Of a DNA stretch of 64,000 nt, positions 33,101-45,121 are shown in pieces. Both the position numbers and the translations under genes were made by a program. Source of the stretch: Mycoplasmopsis gallopavonis (lineage in GTDB: Bacteria > Bacillota_I > Bacilli_A > Mycoplasmatales > Metamycoplasmataceae); contig NZ_LR215032.1 of the NCBI RefSeq assembly GCF_900660635.1, forward strand, positions 186,001-250,000, read 5' to 3'. How positions within the stretch are numbered: the stretch's first letter is position 1; each line of letters opens with the position of its first letter. The notes under the pieces are model-generated. The model worked only from the letters and a program-made list of their open reading frames with translations. It searched no databases and had not been told where the DNA came from.

Positions 33101-36100
33101 AATTTAAAAGTTCATCAAGTAAATTATGAATATCAGTTTTGAAAGTTTGTAAATCAACGATTTTGAGAACTTTTTGTGCAAAACTGGTTCAAGAATTAAC
33201 TTCCGGTTCTTTAAATGCTTCTAAATTATCAACAATTTTAGTAATTACATTACTTAAAATATTTTCAAAACTTTGATTATTTAAAATAATTTTTAATAAA
33301 TTACTTAAACTTTCAACACTTAAATACTTATTTAATTCAGTTTGAATACTTGCAGGTAAAGAGTTAATAACTTTTGAAATTGACTCTGTTGTTAAATTAG
33401 CTAAAACTTGTTCTTTGGCATTAGAGAAGATTTGTTTTAAAGTTTCTTTAAGTTCAGAATCAACATTTGTGGTTGCTAAAAACTTTTGCAAGATTTTGAA
33501 ACTTTCTTGACTTAAATCTAATGATTCTAATTTGGTTTGAATTTTAGCTAAAATTTTAGCTACTAAATCATTAAGAGTATCACTTTTTGAATCATTTGCA
33601 TAATCACTAAGTGCTTCTAAAACTAAATCAATAAGACCATATTCTTTAACAATGAATTTGACAGTTACAAGTGAACTATTTAATAATTCTTTTTGTTTGT
33701 CTAGACTAACATTTTTTAAATAAGGTGTTAATTTAGCTTGATTTTGAATTGAGCTTAAAATTAATTCTAAGATGAAATTATCATTAGCATCATTTTCAAG
33801 TAAATTTTTGTTCAAAATATTTTTTAGTGGTTCTTGAATTTCGCTAATTAAATGAGAATCTTTTAAAATTGCAACAACAAAATCGAGCGGAGTTTCTCAA
33901 TTCCCATTTCCTAAAATTGAATTACTTAAAATTGATTTGAATGTTGTTCTTAAAATTGAAGTAAAATCAGGATCTTTTAAAATGGTTTTAATTAAATCTA
34001 AAATAGTTTGATTTGAAACTTGACTTAAATTCAGAGCTTGAACTGGAATTTGATTAATTCAAGTTTCAAAATTAGCATGATTAATAAATTGTTGATAAAG
34101 CTCAATTGCAAACTCTACTAAGTTGTTTTGATTGCGATCATTTAAAGTAGCAAGATCTTGAATTACATGTTTAATAATTCCAAGAATATCAATTTCACTA
34201 AGTAAAGTTGGTCAAGTTGTTTGTAACTGTAATTTAATTTCATTTACATCACTTCCATTTTCAAGGGCATTAAATAAATAAGTAACAACTTTTTCAATTA
34301 AATTATTTTGCTGTGCATAGCTAACTAAAGTTGAAACAATAAGATTTAAAGAATCGTAATTTCGGTCTAAATTTAAATCAAACCCTTGCTCTTTTGCTAA
34401 ATAATCAAGTAATTGAATTAATGTTTTAGTATATTGTTCTTCTTTTAAACTTTTAATAATTAGCGGTTTTAAAGGTAAAATAACTTTTTCTTTAAAATTT
34501 GTTAATTTCAAGAAAACATTAGCAATTTCTTCAAATGAAGATTTGTTTGCTAACGCATCAATTCATGAACGATCATTAATTAAAATTTCTAAAATTTGTG
34601 AAAATGACTGAGTAATTTCATCACTTGTCATTATATTTTTAAGAATTTGTTCAACTTCACCAGGATTGATGTAGTCTGCATATTTTTCTAATTCTGGACG
34701 AACAAAAGAAATGAAAATTTCGTAGATAAAGTTTCCGTGAGCGAATTTATCGTAAATCTTAGTTAAAAGATCTACTCACGCTTGTTTGTTATTATCAATA
34801 ATGTCAAACTCTAAAACTTTTTTAATAAAGTCAAGTGGATTAGGTTTAACTTTTTCAACAATAAGATCAGTTAAAATTGATGGTATTTCTTTGAGTTTTT
34901 GAGCTTGAACATCTAAGTTAGCTTCATTTTTAATTTCTCTAAGCAGAGCAAATAAACGATCAAAGAACGGATCTAAAATGTCAAGATTACGTAAAATCTT
35001 ACCTAAGTTTGTTGCTAAATCATTGATTAAGCTTGAATATTTAGGTAATTGAGGATCAAGTTGTAAACTTTCAAATGACACTTGTAAAATTTTCTTTAAA
35101 ACATTTTGGAAATTCGGATCATCTAAAAGGGAAGTTAAAATTTGACGAAGCGGATTTTCAATTGGTGCTAAATCAATTCTTACTAACATGAATTTAACAA
35201 AGTCACCAAGATTTTGAATTTCTGCTTCATGACCATTAATTTCAGGTAATTTATCAATAAATTCTTGGACAAGATAATTTACAATAGTGGTTAAGTTTTT
35301 GTTTTTAGCAATAATTAAAATCAAGTTATTAAAGTTTTCTTGTCCTACATATTCTTCAATTGCATTTTTAGCAGGACTTGGTAATAATGCATTAATTAAA
35401 CTTGTGATTCCTAATTTTTCTGACTGTAAGAAATTGGTTACTAAAGTTTTAATTATTTCTTTATTTTGAACAACTTGCTCAGGACTTTGATTATCTGTAA
35501 TTGCTTTTGAAAGAAGTTTGATAATTCCTAACAATTGTTCTGGATCTTTAAATTGTTTATTAGCAGCTTGTGTTAAGCTATCTTGGGCAAGATTTCCAAG
35601 TTCATTATTAGGAGTAATTGGGAATCCTTCAAGAAAACTTGCAATAAATTCTTGAACAAATTCAAATAAATCATCTGCTTCATTTGAATTATTGATAGTA
35701 ACTAATAAATTTCCCAATAAGTTTTTAAAATCAGCTTGTTCTTTTTCGTTTTTAAGTAAATTATTTTTAGATAAAAAGTTAGTTAATGAAGTTGATACAA
35801 AATCTTGAACTGGTTGCTCTTTTAAAAGCTTTCTTAAAATGTTTTTAACATATAATGAAAATTTAGCAACAAATTCTGAACGATTTAATTGATCACGTGT
35901 TTCGCTAAAATTCGGATCGTTAATGAATGCACTAAGTAAATCTTTGAGATTTTCAACATTTTCAAAATTTTGACTATTATCAACAAAAGTATTAATTAAA
36001 AGATGTGTTAAATTAATAAAGTCGGTATTTAATGTTTTTGTACTTGGGTTTTCAAAAATTAAAAGATTTAAAAGATTAGTTAATTGTTGTTTTGATACTC

Positions 36101-37916
36101 CTAAAACTTTTTGAGCTTGTGGTTCTGCTAATTCTGTAATTAATTTAACTAATTTATCTCCATAAACTTTAAAGACATTGCTTGAAATTTCGTCTAAAAC
36201 TTCTTTTAAATGAGATTTGTTTTCGGTGATAAATTTACTTGAAGCAAAAGCATTAACAATTTGATAAATATATCTTTCTTGTAGAATTGCATCTTTAAAG
36301 GCATTAAATAAAGTCGAAATATTTAATTTACCTCTTTGTGCTAAATCTTCAAGATTAGTTTGAATTTGATTAATAATATCACTCAAAATACCTGAATCAG
36401 TAATTTGATTAATAAGATCTTCGGCAACTAAAACTCCATCACGAGTCGTGAAAAGAATTTCATGTAATTTTTGTTCAGGATCAACTTTTAAATAGAATGA
36501 GTTTGTTAAAAGTAATTCAATAACATCAAGCGAAATATCTTTAAAGACATGAACAAGTTGTAAAATACGATTTGAGAAATTATTAGAATTTCTTAAAATA
36601 TTAAGCTCTTGCTCGAAAGTTGTTTCTTTGTTAAGAAAAGCTGTTGTATTGAATCCTAAAACATTAATTGGACTTACATTAGTTTCGATTTGATAACTTA
36701 AACTTGCACTATCACTATTAATAAAACTTGTTGTAAAGTCATAACTATCATATGAATAGTTTTCAAGAGCTAATTTTGAATTTGTAATTTTAAGATAAAT
36801 ATCCATTGCCATTTTTTTGTAAGCACGTGTATTTGGGTGAATATCTAAGAAAATGCTACTTAAATTACGATATTCTTTATTTCAATATGTTGGATTGTAT
36901 GCATCAACATAGTTAACATCATATTTTGAAGCAATCTCAATTAAATTACTGTTTAAGAAAGAAACGATTTGATCCATAATGCTAATTTTTAAATTAGATC
37001 CTAAAATCCCACTAAATGCACGATCAAAAATTTCTTTAAGCCCTAAGAAAGGAGTTGGATAGCTTACTAAATTAATATTCGCATTTGGAGCTAGTAATTT
37101 TAAATTACTAATAAAATGAGCAAGACGTTTTTTAACTTCTGGTAATGTTTTTTCATAAATTTCACTAATGTATTCTGCTGCTTTTTGGTATGACGGTGAA
37201 TTTGAAGTTAAATTATCAATTAACTCAAAAAAGTTACTATTTTTAAGTGATTCAAAAATTAAGTAAAAAAAGTCATTAGCTCCTAATGTAAAAGTGATTA
37301 AGTTAGCATTTTTTAAGTTTGCTAAAATTTCAGCTTTTTTAGTTTGTGGGTTTGAATAGCTTGTTTCTAAAATATTATGATATCTACCTTCTGTGGTTTG
37401 ATAATCAATTCCTAAAAAACGCATTCAATCTAAAATTGTAGAACCAGAAACTGCATAGTTATTAAATTGACTAACACGATTATTAACATTTAAAATGCGT
37501 GCTAAAAAAGCCGGATATGAAGCTCCTTCAATTTTGCCTTCAATAAGTGAACCCGGATAATCTTGTGGTAATGTCCCATCAAAACCAGCTGTAATCGAAT
37601 CTCCAAGTGCAACATAATTAATTTTTTGATTAGCACGAATTAATTTTGGTGAAATATTTCTTTGTGTATTTTTGGAATTATTAATTTTGCTAGGATCAAT
37701 TACAATTGCTCCGCTTTCAAAACCAGGATCAACAGAGTGGATGATGTCAGTTGGTAATGTTTCAACATCATTTTTTAAAGTTGGACGATCTAAAATGACA
37801 TCTCCATCTCCTTTTGGAAGTGGCCGTGAAGAACCAGGAGCTGCACATGAAACAAAGGCAGCTGATGCCCCGATTCAAGCTAAAGCCATAAGGATTAAAT
37901 TGTTCTTTTTCTTCAT
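27162..37916 (-). CDS. Giant SGNH/GDSL-hydrolase lipoprotein, 3584 aa
   Basis: One continuous frame of 3585 codons with UGA as Trp; every long sub-frame keeps register. Residues 1-24 are a lipoprotein signal peptide (MKKKNNLILMALAWIG, lipobox ending at Cys24). Residues about 98-390 form an SGNH hydrolase: block I YVALGDSITAG (Ser107), block III TLGANDF (Asn214) and block V DIHPN (Asp358, His360), so the catalytic set is complete. The remaining 3200 residues are helix-rich repeats with a recurring pattern such as LNSPIFQTNNLATLKEIAHK or LTSEKVLNNQSALKKFI about every 100-130 residues, and a Gly/Ser-rich stretch near 27750. Probably an extracellular lipid- or glycan-ester hydrolase on a very large surface platform. 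The 3' end lies in the 228-bp repeat, and its terminator is split by IS-gamma. Confidence 0.88.
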
Positions 37917-37947
37917 AACTAACTAAAGCTTAATGCTTTTTCCTTTC
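37917..37947 (-). promoter_or_regulatory. Unusual translation start region of the giant lipoprotein gene
   Basis: The only Shine-Dalgarno-like AAAGGA is about 24 bases from the ATG. Between them lies AAAGC-ATTAA-GCTTT, a 5-bp hairpin that would bring the site close to the start codon if folded. No other start fits the signal peptide. Confidence 0.45.
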
Positions 37948-37961
37948 ATATCACAAAACCC

Positions 37962-37988
37962 TTCCAATATATTAAAAATATATTGGAA
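37962..37988. promoter_or_regulatory. 11-bp inverted repeat upstream of the giant lipoprotein gene
   Basis: TTCCAATATAT and ATATATTGGAA are perfect inverted repeats separated by 5 bases, 46-72 bases upstream of the ATG. It could be an operator or a leader hairpin. The rest of the gap to 38175 is A/T runs without a gene. Confidence 0.5.
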
Positions 37989-38174
37989 AAGAGGTTGTTG
38001 CTTTTATGTTTATTAAATGATACCAAAAAATCACTCAAAAAAGTACGATCAAAAAACCCTAAATATTGTAAAAAGTAACTTTTTAGCTTTAAAAAGACTT
38101 ATTTTTCATCTTTTTGCTAAAATAGGAAATTTTTAATATTTTTAAAGAAACTTAATTCTTTAATTTAAAAGAAA

Positions 38175-38198
38175 AAACTTGCTTTTAAGCAAGTTATA
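38175..38198 (-). terminator. Terminator of the nif3-like gene
   Basis: AACTTGC and GCAAGTT pair around a 6-base loop, followed by T6 on the minus strand. The stem overlaps the stop codon. Confidence 0.8.
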
Positions 38199-38970
38199 AA
38201 TTTTGATATGGCTCTTTCATTTTGAACTTAAAAATACGTTCTTTCGGTAATTCTAGGCTTAAAAGTTCCGCAAGATGATCGACAAAAACTTGTTCATCTA
38301 AATGCGGGATTTCTAAAATATTAATTCCTGTTTCACGGAAGTTAATTCAGTCGCTTCATCTAAAATCGCTACTTACAATTAAATCCACTCCACGAGCAGC
38401 AAGATCATTAATTTGACCAACATATCCGCTTCCACTTAAAAATGCAATTTGATGCATTTTTTTATCAAGATCATCTTTAATTACATTAGTACGAAAAGAA
38501 TGAAAATCTAGTTTTTCTTCAATTAATTTCTTTAAATCAGCAATCGAAATCATATAGTTTAAAATTGCTGAAAATTTATCTGATTGTGGATCAACAAACT
38601 GTTCTAAACCTAATGCACGGACAATTTGATAGCTTGTTCCTTTCGGATCGCAATCATAATTTGTATGCATTCCAAAAGTTGTGATTTGATGTTCTTTAAG
38701 TAATTTGTGAAGCTCTTTTTTGTAAGGTGCTTTTTCATTTTCTAAAATTTTAGTTGCTTCAAAATAAAAAGGATGGTGTGTAACTATGATATTACAATCA
38801 TTTGAAATTGCAGCTTCAATAACTTCTTTGGTTACATCAATCGCAAGCATTACACCTTTTAATTTTTTTGCTTGATTAAATTTAACACTATATCCAGAAG
38901 GATCTCAAATTTCCTTATTTTCTAACGGATATAAAGTGTTAAGTTTGGAAACAAAGTCTTTTAATTTCAT
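38194..38970 (-). CDS. Nif3-like dinuclear metal centre protein (YqfO/NIF3 family)
   Basis: The 258-aa NIF3 family member, sometimes labelled GTP cyclohydrolase 1 type 2; the true role is unsettled. Metal-site motifs are visible: IIVTHHPFYF (two His), GMHTNYDCDPKGTSYQI (His and Asp) and, near the C-terminus, HLDEQVFVDHLAEL. UGA codes for Trp in EIWDPSG. It lies downstream of rpoD in the same orientation, as the B. subtilis homologue yqfO does in the dnaG-sigA region, but a terminator-like hairpin separates them here. No strong ribosome site precedes the ATG. Confidence 0.88.
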
Positions 38971-39067
38971 TTTTGGATACCATTTTCTTTCTAACTTTTG
39001 ATTTATAAAATGATACAACTTTTAAATCATTTAGCTGTATTTTTAAGGAAAAAATATTATTTTGATA

Positions 39068-39093
39068 GAAAAAACCAATTTAAAATTGGTTTT
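39068..39093 (-). terminator. Terminator of rpoD
   Basis: AAAACCAATTT and AAATTGGTTTT form an 11-bp stem whose first bases overlap the rpoD stop codon; T6 follows on the minus strand. Confidence 0.82.
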
Positions 39094-40594
39094 AATTTTT
39101 AAGGAAATCTTTTAAGTTTGGTCCATGTTTTGGATTATTTTTTAACTTTCTTAAAATTTTATTTTCGATTTGACGAACACGTTCTTTCGAAACTCCACCA
39201 CGTTCTTTAGCTAACTCATCTAAAGTGTGAACTCTATAACGTTGACCATCTTCGTCAATCCCGATTCCAAAACGTTTACGGATTAATTCTTTGTCTTCTT
39301 TAGCATCTAATGTATCTTCAATGATTTCATTTAAAATTTCTGATAATTCTTCTTGTGAAGCATAGTCAACTGGAGAAACAATATTATCATCTTTAACAAA
39401 ATCACTAAAACTTGAATCATTTTCCTTACCAACTTGTTTGTCTAATGAAATTGGATCAATATTGATTTTACGGATATAACGAACTTTTTCGGCTGTATAG
39501 CCTTCTCCAAATCGCTCTGCGATTTGTTCATCAGTTGGTTCTTGTCCTAATTCTTGTTGTAATTCTCTTTCGATTTTAGAGATCTTATTAATTGTTTCAA
39601 CCATGTGGACTGGGACACGAATTGTTCTTGCTTGATCTGCCACAGCACGTGTAATTGCTTGTCTAATTCATCAAGTAGCATAAGTTGAGAATTTAAACCC
39701 TTTGCTAACATCATACTTTTGAACCGCTTTAAGAATACCAGCATTACCTTCTGAAATTAAATCAATAAAAGTAAGACCACGGTTTTTGTATTTTTTAGCA
39801 TTATTAATAACTAAACGCAAGTTTCTTTGAATAAGTTTATCTCTGGCTCTTTTTCCTCTAAATCCACCTTTTTCCATTTGTTTTGCAAGTTCTTTTTCTT
39901 CTTCAATTGTAAGTAATTCTCCATACTTACCAATTCATCTCATATATCACTTAACAATGTCATTGGTTTCAGTTAATTTATTTGATAAAGATTGTTTTTC
40001 TTTATTTTCATTTAAATCCACATCTTGATCAAAGTCTAATGAAAGATCATCAAGGCTAATATCTGTATCGTCTTCATCGAAAAAGCTATCTTCAAGAACT
40101 TCATCTTCATCTTCCTGTTCTTCGTCATCATCTTCTTCATCGATTTCTTCATCAGGCTGAAGATATTTATCTTCATCAAAGTCGTCACCATCTTCGACAA
40201 AATCTTCATCATCATCTTCAAAATCAGGTAAATTATTAATTTCTTCTAATAATTCAGAATAATTTTCCTCAGATTCTTCATCAAAATCTAAATCATCTTT
40301 TTTACTTGCTTGCTTTGTAGCTTTACCTTTTCCTTTTGAAGAATTTGATTTAGCTTTTGAAACTTCACCTTCCAAATCATCTTCGCTTACAAAATCATCA
40401 TCACCATAATCGAAAGCATCTAAGACAATCCCTTGTTCAATTAAAGCTACAATGAAATCGTCCATTGAATCTTCATCAATTTCTAATCCTTTTTTATCTA
40501 AAATTTTAAAAACTTCTTCTTGTGAAAAGAAATCTTTTTTCTTACTTGTTAATTCTCTTTTTAAAAAATTAATTATAGAGTCAAATTCATGCAT
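39092..40594 (-). CDS. rpoD: Primary RNA polymerase sigma factor (sigma-70/RpoD)
   Basis: The 500-aa vegetative sigma factor recognises the -10 boxes seen across the window. Region 1.1-like start [20 protein letters not shown] is followed by a long acidic stretch (residues about 75-200, many Asp/Glu runs), common in mycoplasma RpoD. Region 2 reads [38 protein letters not shown] and [19 protein letters not shown]; region 3 follows with RIPVHM-like [13 protein letters not shown]; region 4.2 reads [18 protein letters not shown]. The ATG at 40594 has AGAGG 6 bases upstream; a GTG two codons earlier overlaps that site and is unlikely. It starts 21 bases after dnaG ends, in the conserved dnaG-sigA order. 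Confidence 0.96.
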
Positions 40595-40615
40595 TGTCAC
40601 CTCTTTCTTATGGTT

Positions 40616-42598
40616 TTATTTTGATTTTTCATTATCTATTGAAATACCTTTTTTACAAATTTTAATTAAAGATTGAATTATTTCTTGATTTTCTTGGCCT
40701 TTATCATAAAGAAGATTTACTCTCTCTTGTAATTCTTGTTTAATTACCCTAAACAAAGGTTCTAAATTAAGATGAAAAATAAACTCTTCGTTATTTGCTT
40801 TCTTTTCTTCATACTCAATTAAAATTTTTTTGATTTTTTCTCGTTCCTCTATTACAAATGAATGAGCAGTATCTTTGATAAATTTTTCTCTTTCATCATC
40901 TTCTTTATAAAGCATTTTAGGAAAATTGCTTTTTGAAAGCTCGTTATAAACAATTTTTTCAATTTGTTGCAAAAATGTATCTTGAATTTTCTCTTCTAAA
41001 TGAGATAAAATTGTTTTCTCATAGCTATTTTTTAAATCTGTATAAATATTTAAAAAATCATTTGTGAAAATAGCAGGAATGACATTAGCTTCTTTATTAT
41101 CCGCATTTTCGACAAAAAAATCAAAGATAGGTCTAAAATGAAGTAAATAAATTAAAAATCTTGAACGAAGACCTATCCCATTTTTTGGACTAAAAAGTTC
41201 CAGTTTTAATTGTTCCTTTTTATCTTGTCTATTGAAATGATTTTTTCTAGAATTATTTGAATAATCGCTAGGTGCTGCTAAAGGCTCTGGTCCTTGTGTA
41301 AAGTTGTTTCATAAATTATTTTCTAAATTAAAATTTGTAGATTTGAAAGTTAATTTTGTATTGAATTTATGTTCGAATTTAGCATTAATATAATTTCTAA
41401 TATCTTCATTAGCATCACTAAATAAATTAATAAGTTCACTAGCGGCCGCATTAATGTTATTAAAATCTATTTTTTGATCTAAGTTATGTTTCTTAACAAT
41501 AAAATCATAAGCAAAATCAGGAGCAGATTTTTGATTTTCATGAAGAAGATTAATAAGTTTTTCTTTTCCAAAATGATTCAAAATCTCGTCAGGATCTTTA
41601 CCTAAGTTATTAATTACAACATTAACTGTATTGCGACTTGCAAGCAAAGTTTTGATAGATTTAATTGTAGCATTAATTCCGGCATTATCACCATCTAAAA
41701 ACATTATAACTTCATGATTTTTGATTAATTTTAAATGATCTTTTGTAAGTGCTGTCCCCATAATAGCAACAACATTTTCAATTCCGGCACGATAAAGAGC
41801 AATTACGTCCATAAATCCTTCAACAATAATAATTTGTTTTTTAGAATTAATAGCTTCTTTTGCGTTTTGATAATTATAAAGTAAGTGTGATTTTTTGAAA
41901 AGATGAGTTTCTGGTGAATTGATATATTTAGCACTTGAAGTTTGATTTAAAGCACGAGCACTAAAACCAACAACTTCGCCAAATTCATTTCGAATTGCAA
42001 AAGTAATTCTATTTCAAAATATATGATTAAATTCAGAATTTAAAAGACCAGCTTGAACTAATTGTTCTTGACTAACATTTATTTTTTTGAAATAATCTAC
42101 AATTTCATTTTGACTTGCAAAACCAATATCAAATTTATCACGAATCACAATCTCATCAAGTTTTCTTGTTTTTAAATAACTTAAAGCTTCTTTTGACAAA
42201 ATAACTCTTGATTTATAGAAATTATTAGTTGTATCTAAAATTCAAAGTGTAGCTTCGTCTTGTTCGTTTCTTTGAATTACACGTGTTTTTTTAATGGCTT
42301 GAAAATCAAAGTTAAGTCCAATTTTTTGAGCAAGAACTTCAAGTGCATCAATATATGAAATACCTTTATATTTAGTTAAGAACTTAATTGAATCACCGCT
42401 TTCACCACATGCAAAACATTTATAAATACCTTTACTTTCACTAACAGTAAAACTAGGTTTAGTATCTTGGTGAAACGGACAAAGACCTAAATAATTATTC
42501 CCTTTTTTATTAAGTGGAATAGACTCAGAAATTAAATCAACAATATTTATATTGTTTTTAATTTCATCAATTATTTCTTTCGGGATAAATTTGGTCAT
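40616..42598 (-). CDS. dnaG: DNA primase
   Basis: Lays RNA primers at the replication fork. The 660 residues show the CHC2 zinc finger at the N-terminus (CPFHQDTKPSF followed by CFACGESGDSIKFL), the Toprim domain (IIVEGFMDVIALYRAG, then MFLDGDNAGINA with its DxD) and a helical C-terminal domain that would bind DnaB. Four UGA codons read as Trp. A GAGGT site is 5 bases before the ATG. It lies between glyS and rpoD in the order glyS-dnaG-rpoD conserved in Firmicutes and mycoplasmas; these are probably co-transcribed, with gaps of 49 and 21 bases. Confidence 0.96.
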
Positions 42599-42647
42599 AT
42601 CTTACCTCAATATAATTTGAAGATTATGAATTAAATAATTTTAATTA

Positions 42648-44018
42648 TTAATTTTCTGATTTTAAATAATTTGTAATTTCGCTAATTGGAATTCTAATTT
42701 GTTCCATTGTATCTCGATTTCTCAAAGTAACACAATTATCATTTAATGTATCATAGTCAATTGTTAAACAATAGTATGTTCCGATTGCATCTTGACGACG
42801 ATATCTTTTTCCTATTGAGCCTGCTTCATCATAAGTTGTTGAAATTCCTTGTGCAACTAAATTTCTAAAAATTTCTTGTGCAGGTTCTGCAAGTTTTTTA
42901 ACAAGTGGTAAAATTGCAATTTTATAAGGAGCAATGTTTAGTGGGAAAGATAAAACTGTTCTTGTTTCATTTTCGAGTATTTCTTCTTTATAACAATTTG
43001 AAATAACAGCTAACATTAAACGATCAAGACCAATACTTGGTTCGATTACATATGGGATTATTTTTTGATTAGTTGTTGGATCTAAATATTCTAATGATTC
43101 ACCTGTTGCATTCATATGACTTTTTAAATCAAAATCAGTACGGTTGGCAACACCTAATAATTCTCCTCACCCGAATGGGAAAAGAAATTCAATATCACTT
43201 GTCCCAGCTGAGTAATGAGCAAGTTCTTCTGGATCATGTGCTCGAACACGAATATTATTTTCAGTAATACCTAATTTAAGAACAAAATTATAAGCTTTAT
43301 CAATGTAGTATTTGAATCATTGGTCAGCTTCTTCTGGTTTTGTGAAAAATTCAAGTTCCATTTGTTCGAATTCTCTTGTTCTAAAAATAAAGTTTCCAGG
43401 GGTTACTTCATTTCTAAAACTTTTTCCGATTTGACCAATTCCTAATGGCAACTTGCTTCTAGTAGTTCTTTGAACATTTTTGAAGTTAACAAAGATCCCT
43501 TGTGCAGTTTCTGGTCTTAAATAAACTTTTGATTTTGAATCCTCGGTTACACCCTGGCGAGTTTCGAACATTAAATTAAATTGCTTAATTTCTGTTCAAT
43601 CAGTTTTTGAACCTTCGTATTCTTTGATGTTTTCAACAACAAAGTTTCTCATTTCTTCAAAACTCATTTTTTCCGGAATTAAATCAGGATTAACTTCTTG
43701 AATTAATTTATCTGCTCGATATCTTTTTCCATTAACTTTATTTTCAATTAAAGGGTCACTAAAATTTCCTACGTGACCACTTGTTACTCATACTTGTGGA
43801 TTCATTAAAATTTTAGAATCAATTAGAAAATTACTTGGTTCTTTTAAGATGAACTCTTTTTTTCAAGCGTTTGCAATATTGTCTTTTAAAAGAGCACCAA
43901 GAGGACCATAATCTCATGTATTTGAAAGTCCTCCATAAATTTCACTACCTTGAAAAACGAATCCTGAATTCTTTAAATGATTAACTATTTCTTGCATTTT
44001 TTCTCTATTATTTAGCAT
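42648..44018 (-). CDS. glyS: Glycyl-tRNA synthetase (class II, alpha2 type)
   Basis: Charges tRNA-Gly. The 456-aa protein has motif 1-region [12 protein letters not shown], motif 2 [21 protein letters not shown] and motif 3 [12 protein letters not shown], followed by the anticodon-binding domain ([31 protein letters not shown]). It is the single-chain dimeric enzyme, not the glyQ/glyS tetramer. The start at 44018 has no ribosome site, but a TAAAAT box ends 7 bases upstream, which would give a leaderless mRNA; the alternative ATG at 43997 has a weak GAGAAA in front. Start therefore uncertain by 7 codons. Confidence 0.94.
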
Positions 44019-44127
44019 AATCTATATTTTACCATTTTTAATACTAAATAAGCAAGTATTTTTAGAGTGAAATTCAACTTAGAAAAAGATTGTAAATTAG
44101 TTTATTTTTTATAAATTCAAAGCTTAA

Positions 44128-44682
44128 TTAAAGTTTCTTTTTGTGGCAAATTCTACATCTTGCTTCGTACTCTGAATCACCTAATAAATGTCTTTCCTTT
44201 GAGTTTACTTTCCGATATGACATATTTGCTTGTCCCTTGCAAGACATACAAACAGCTTTGAGTTTTAAAGCATGATCACAAAGTGCTAAAAGTTCAGCGG
44301 TTGTATCAAAACTCTTACCTTCAAAATCCATATCTAAACCTGACACAACAACACGAATTCCTTTATGAAGCATTTTAATAATTTCTTGACAAATTTCAAT
44401 TTTAAAAAAATGAACTTCGTCAAAAGCAACTGCTTGGGTATTTTTATCAATAAAATTTCAAACTTCTTGTGGATTTTGAATTGAAATAGCTTGAACTTTT
44501 GAGCCAGTTCGAGAAACAATATCTTGTTCTGAAAAGCGTGTATCAAATTGCGGTTTAAAAACAGTTGTTTCTACTCCTGCGATTTTTCATATTTTGATAC
44601 GTTTAATTAACTCCGCACTTTTCCCTGCAAACATTGGTCCTGTAATAACTTCGAGTGAACCTTTTGGATATTTATAAAACAT
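44128..44682 (-). CDS. tdk: Thymidine kinase
   Basis: Phosphorylates thymidine in nucleotide salvage. The 184 residues match type II TK. P-loop GPMFAGKS (residues 15-22), the DEVHFF segment (Walker B-like), the lasso region with Zn ligands CMSC and CRIC, and YEARCRICHKKK at the C-terminus. A TAAGGAG site lies 10 bases before the ATG. It is divergent from whiA, with a 59-base gap holding both starts, and upstream of glyS. Confidence 0.95.
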
Positions 44683-44729
44683 ATATGACGCTCCTTAAAT
44701 TTGTTTATTACAATTTTAATTTAATTTCT

Positions 44730-44735
44730 TATAAT
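44730..44735 (+). promoter_or_regulatory. whiA -10 box, probably leaderless transcript
   Basis: TATAAT ends 6 bases before the whiA ATG, so transcription should start at the A of the start codon. No Shine-Dalgarno sequence is present. Confidence 0.55.
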
Positions 44736-44741
44736 TTGAAT

Positions 44742-45121
44742 ATGAAAGAAAAAATGACTAAGAGTTCTTTTTCATGAGAAATTAAAAAAGAAATCATTAA
44801 TAACACAACCACAAAACCCGAAATTATTGCTTTTATCAATGGACTAATTTTTACAAACGCAATCGAAGATGAAATAAAATACGAATTAAGGATCAAAAAT
44901 CAATACATTCTCGAAAAAATACTCAAACGCCTTGACAAAATTAAAGTTCCATATTATAGACAATCAAATTGAAAAAATATGTTTTATATTTATAAAAATG
45001 ATTTTCTAATTAAAGAAAAAATTCAGTACAAAGATCACTTAACTTCTTTTTTTGCTGGTGTATTCTGTGGTGGTGGCTATATTTCTTCAAAAACAACAAC
45101 CTCTTATCATTTGGAAATTTC
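44742..45121 (+). pseudogene. whiA: WhiA (sporulation/division regulator homologue), N-terminal fragment
   Basis: WhiA is a DNA-binding protein with a LAGLIDADG-like N-terminal fold and a C-terminal HTH, conserved in Firmicutes and mycoplasmas, normally near 280-310 aa. Here MKEKMTKSSFSWEIKKEI through the diagnostic FFAGVFCGGGYISS and SYHLEISK remain (about 126 residues), then IS-beta DNA starts. The last 22 codons of the gene reappear at 48298, so the middle (more than 100 codons, most of the HTH) is missing from the locus. UGA reads as Trp in FSWEI and SNWKN. The gene cannot make a normal protein. Confidence 0.85.
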
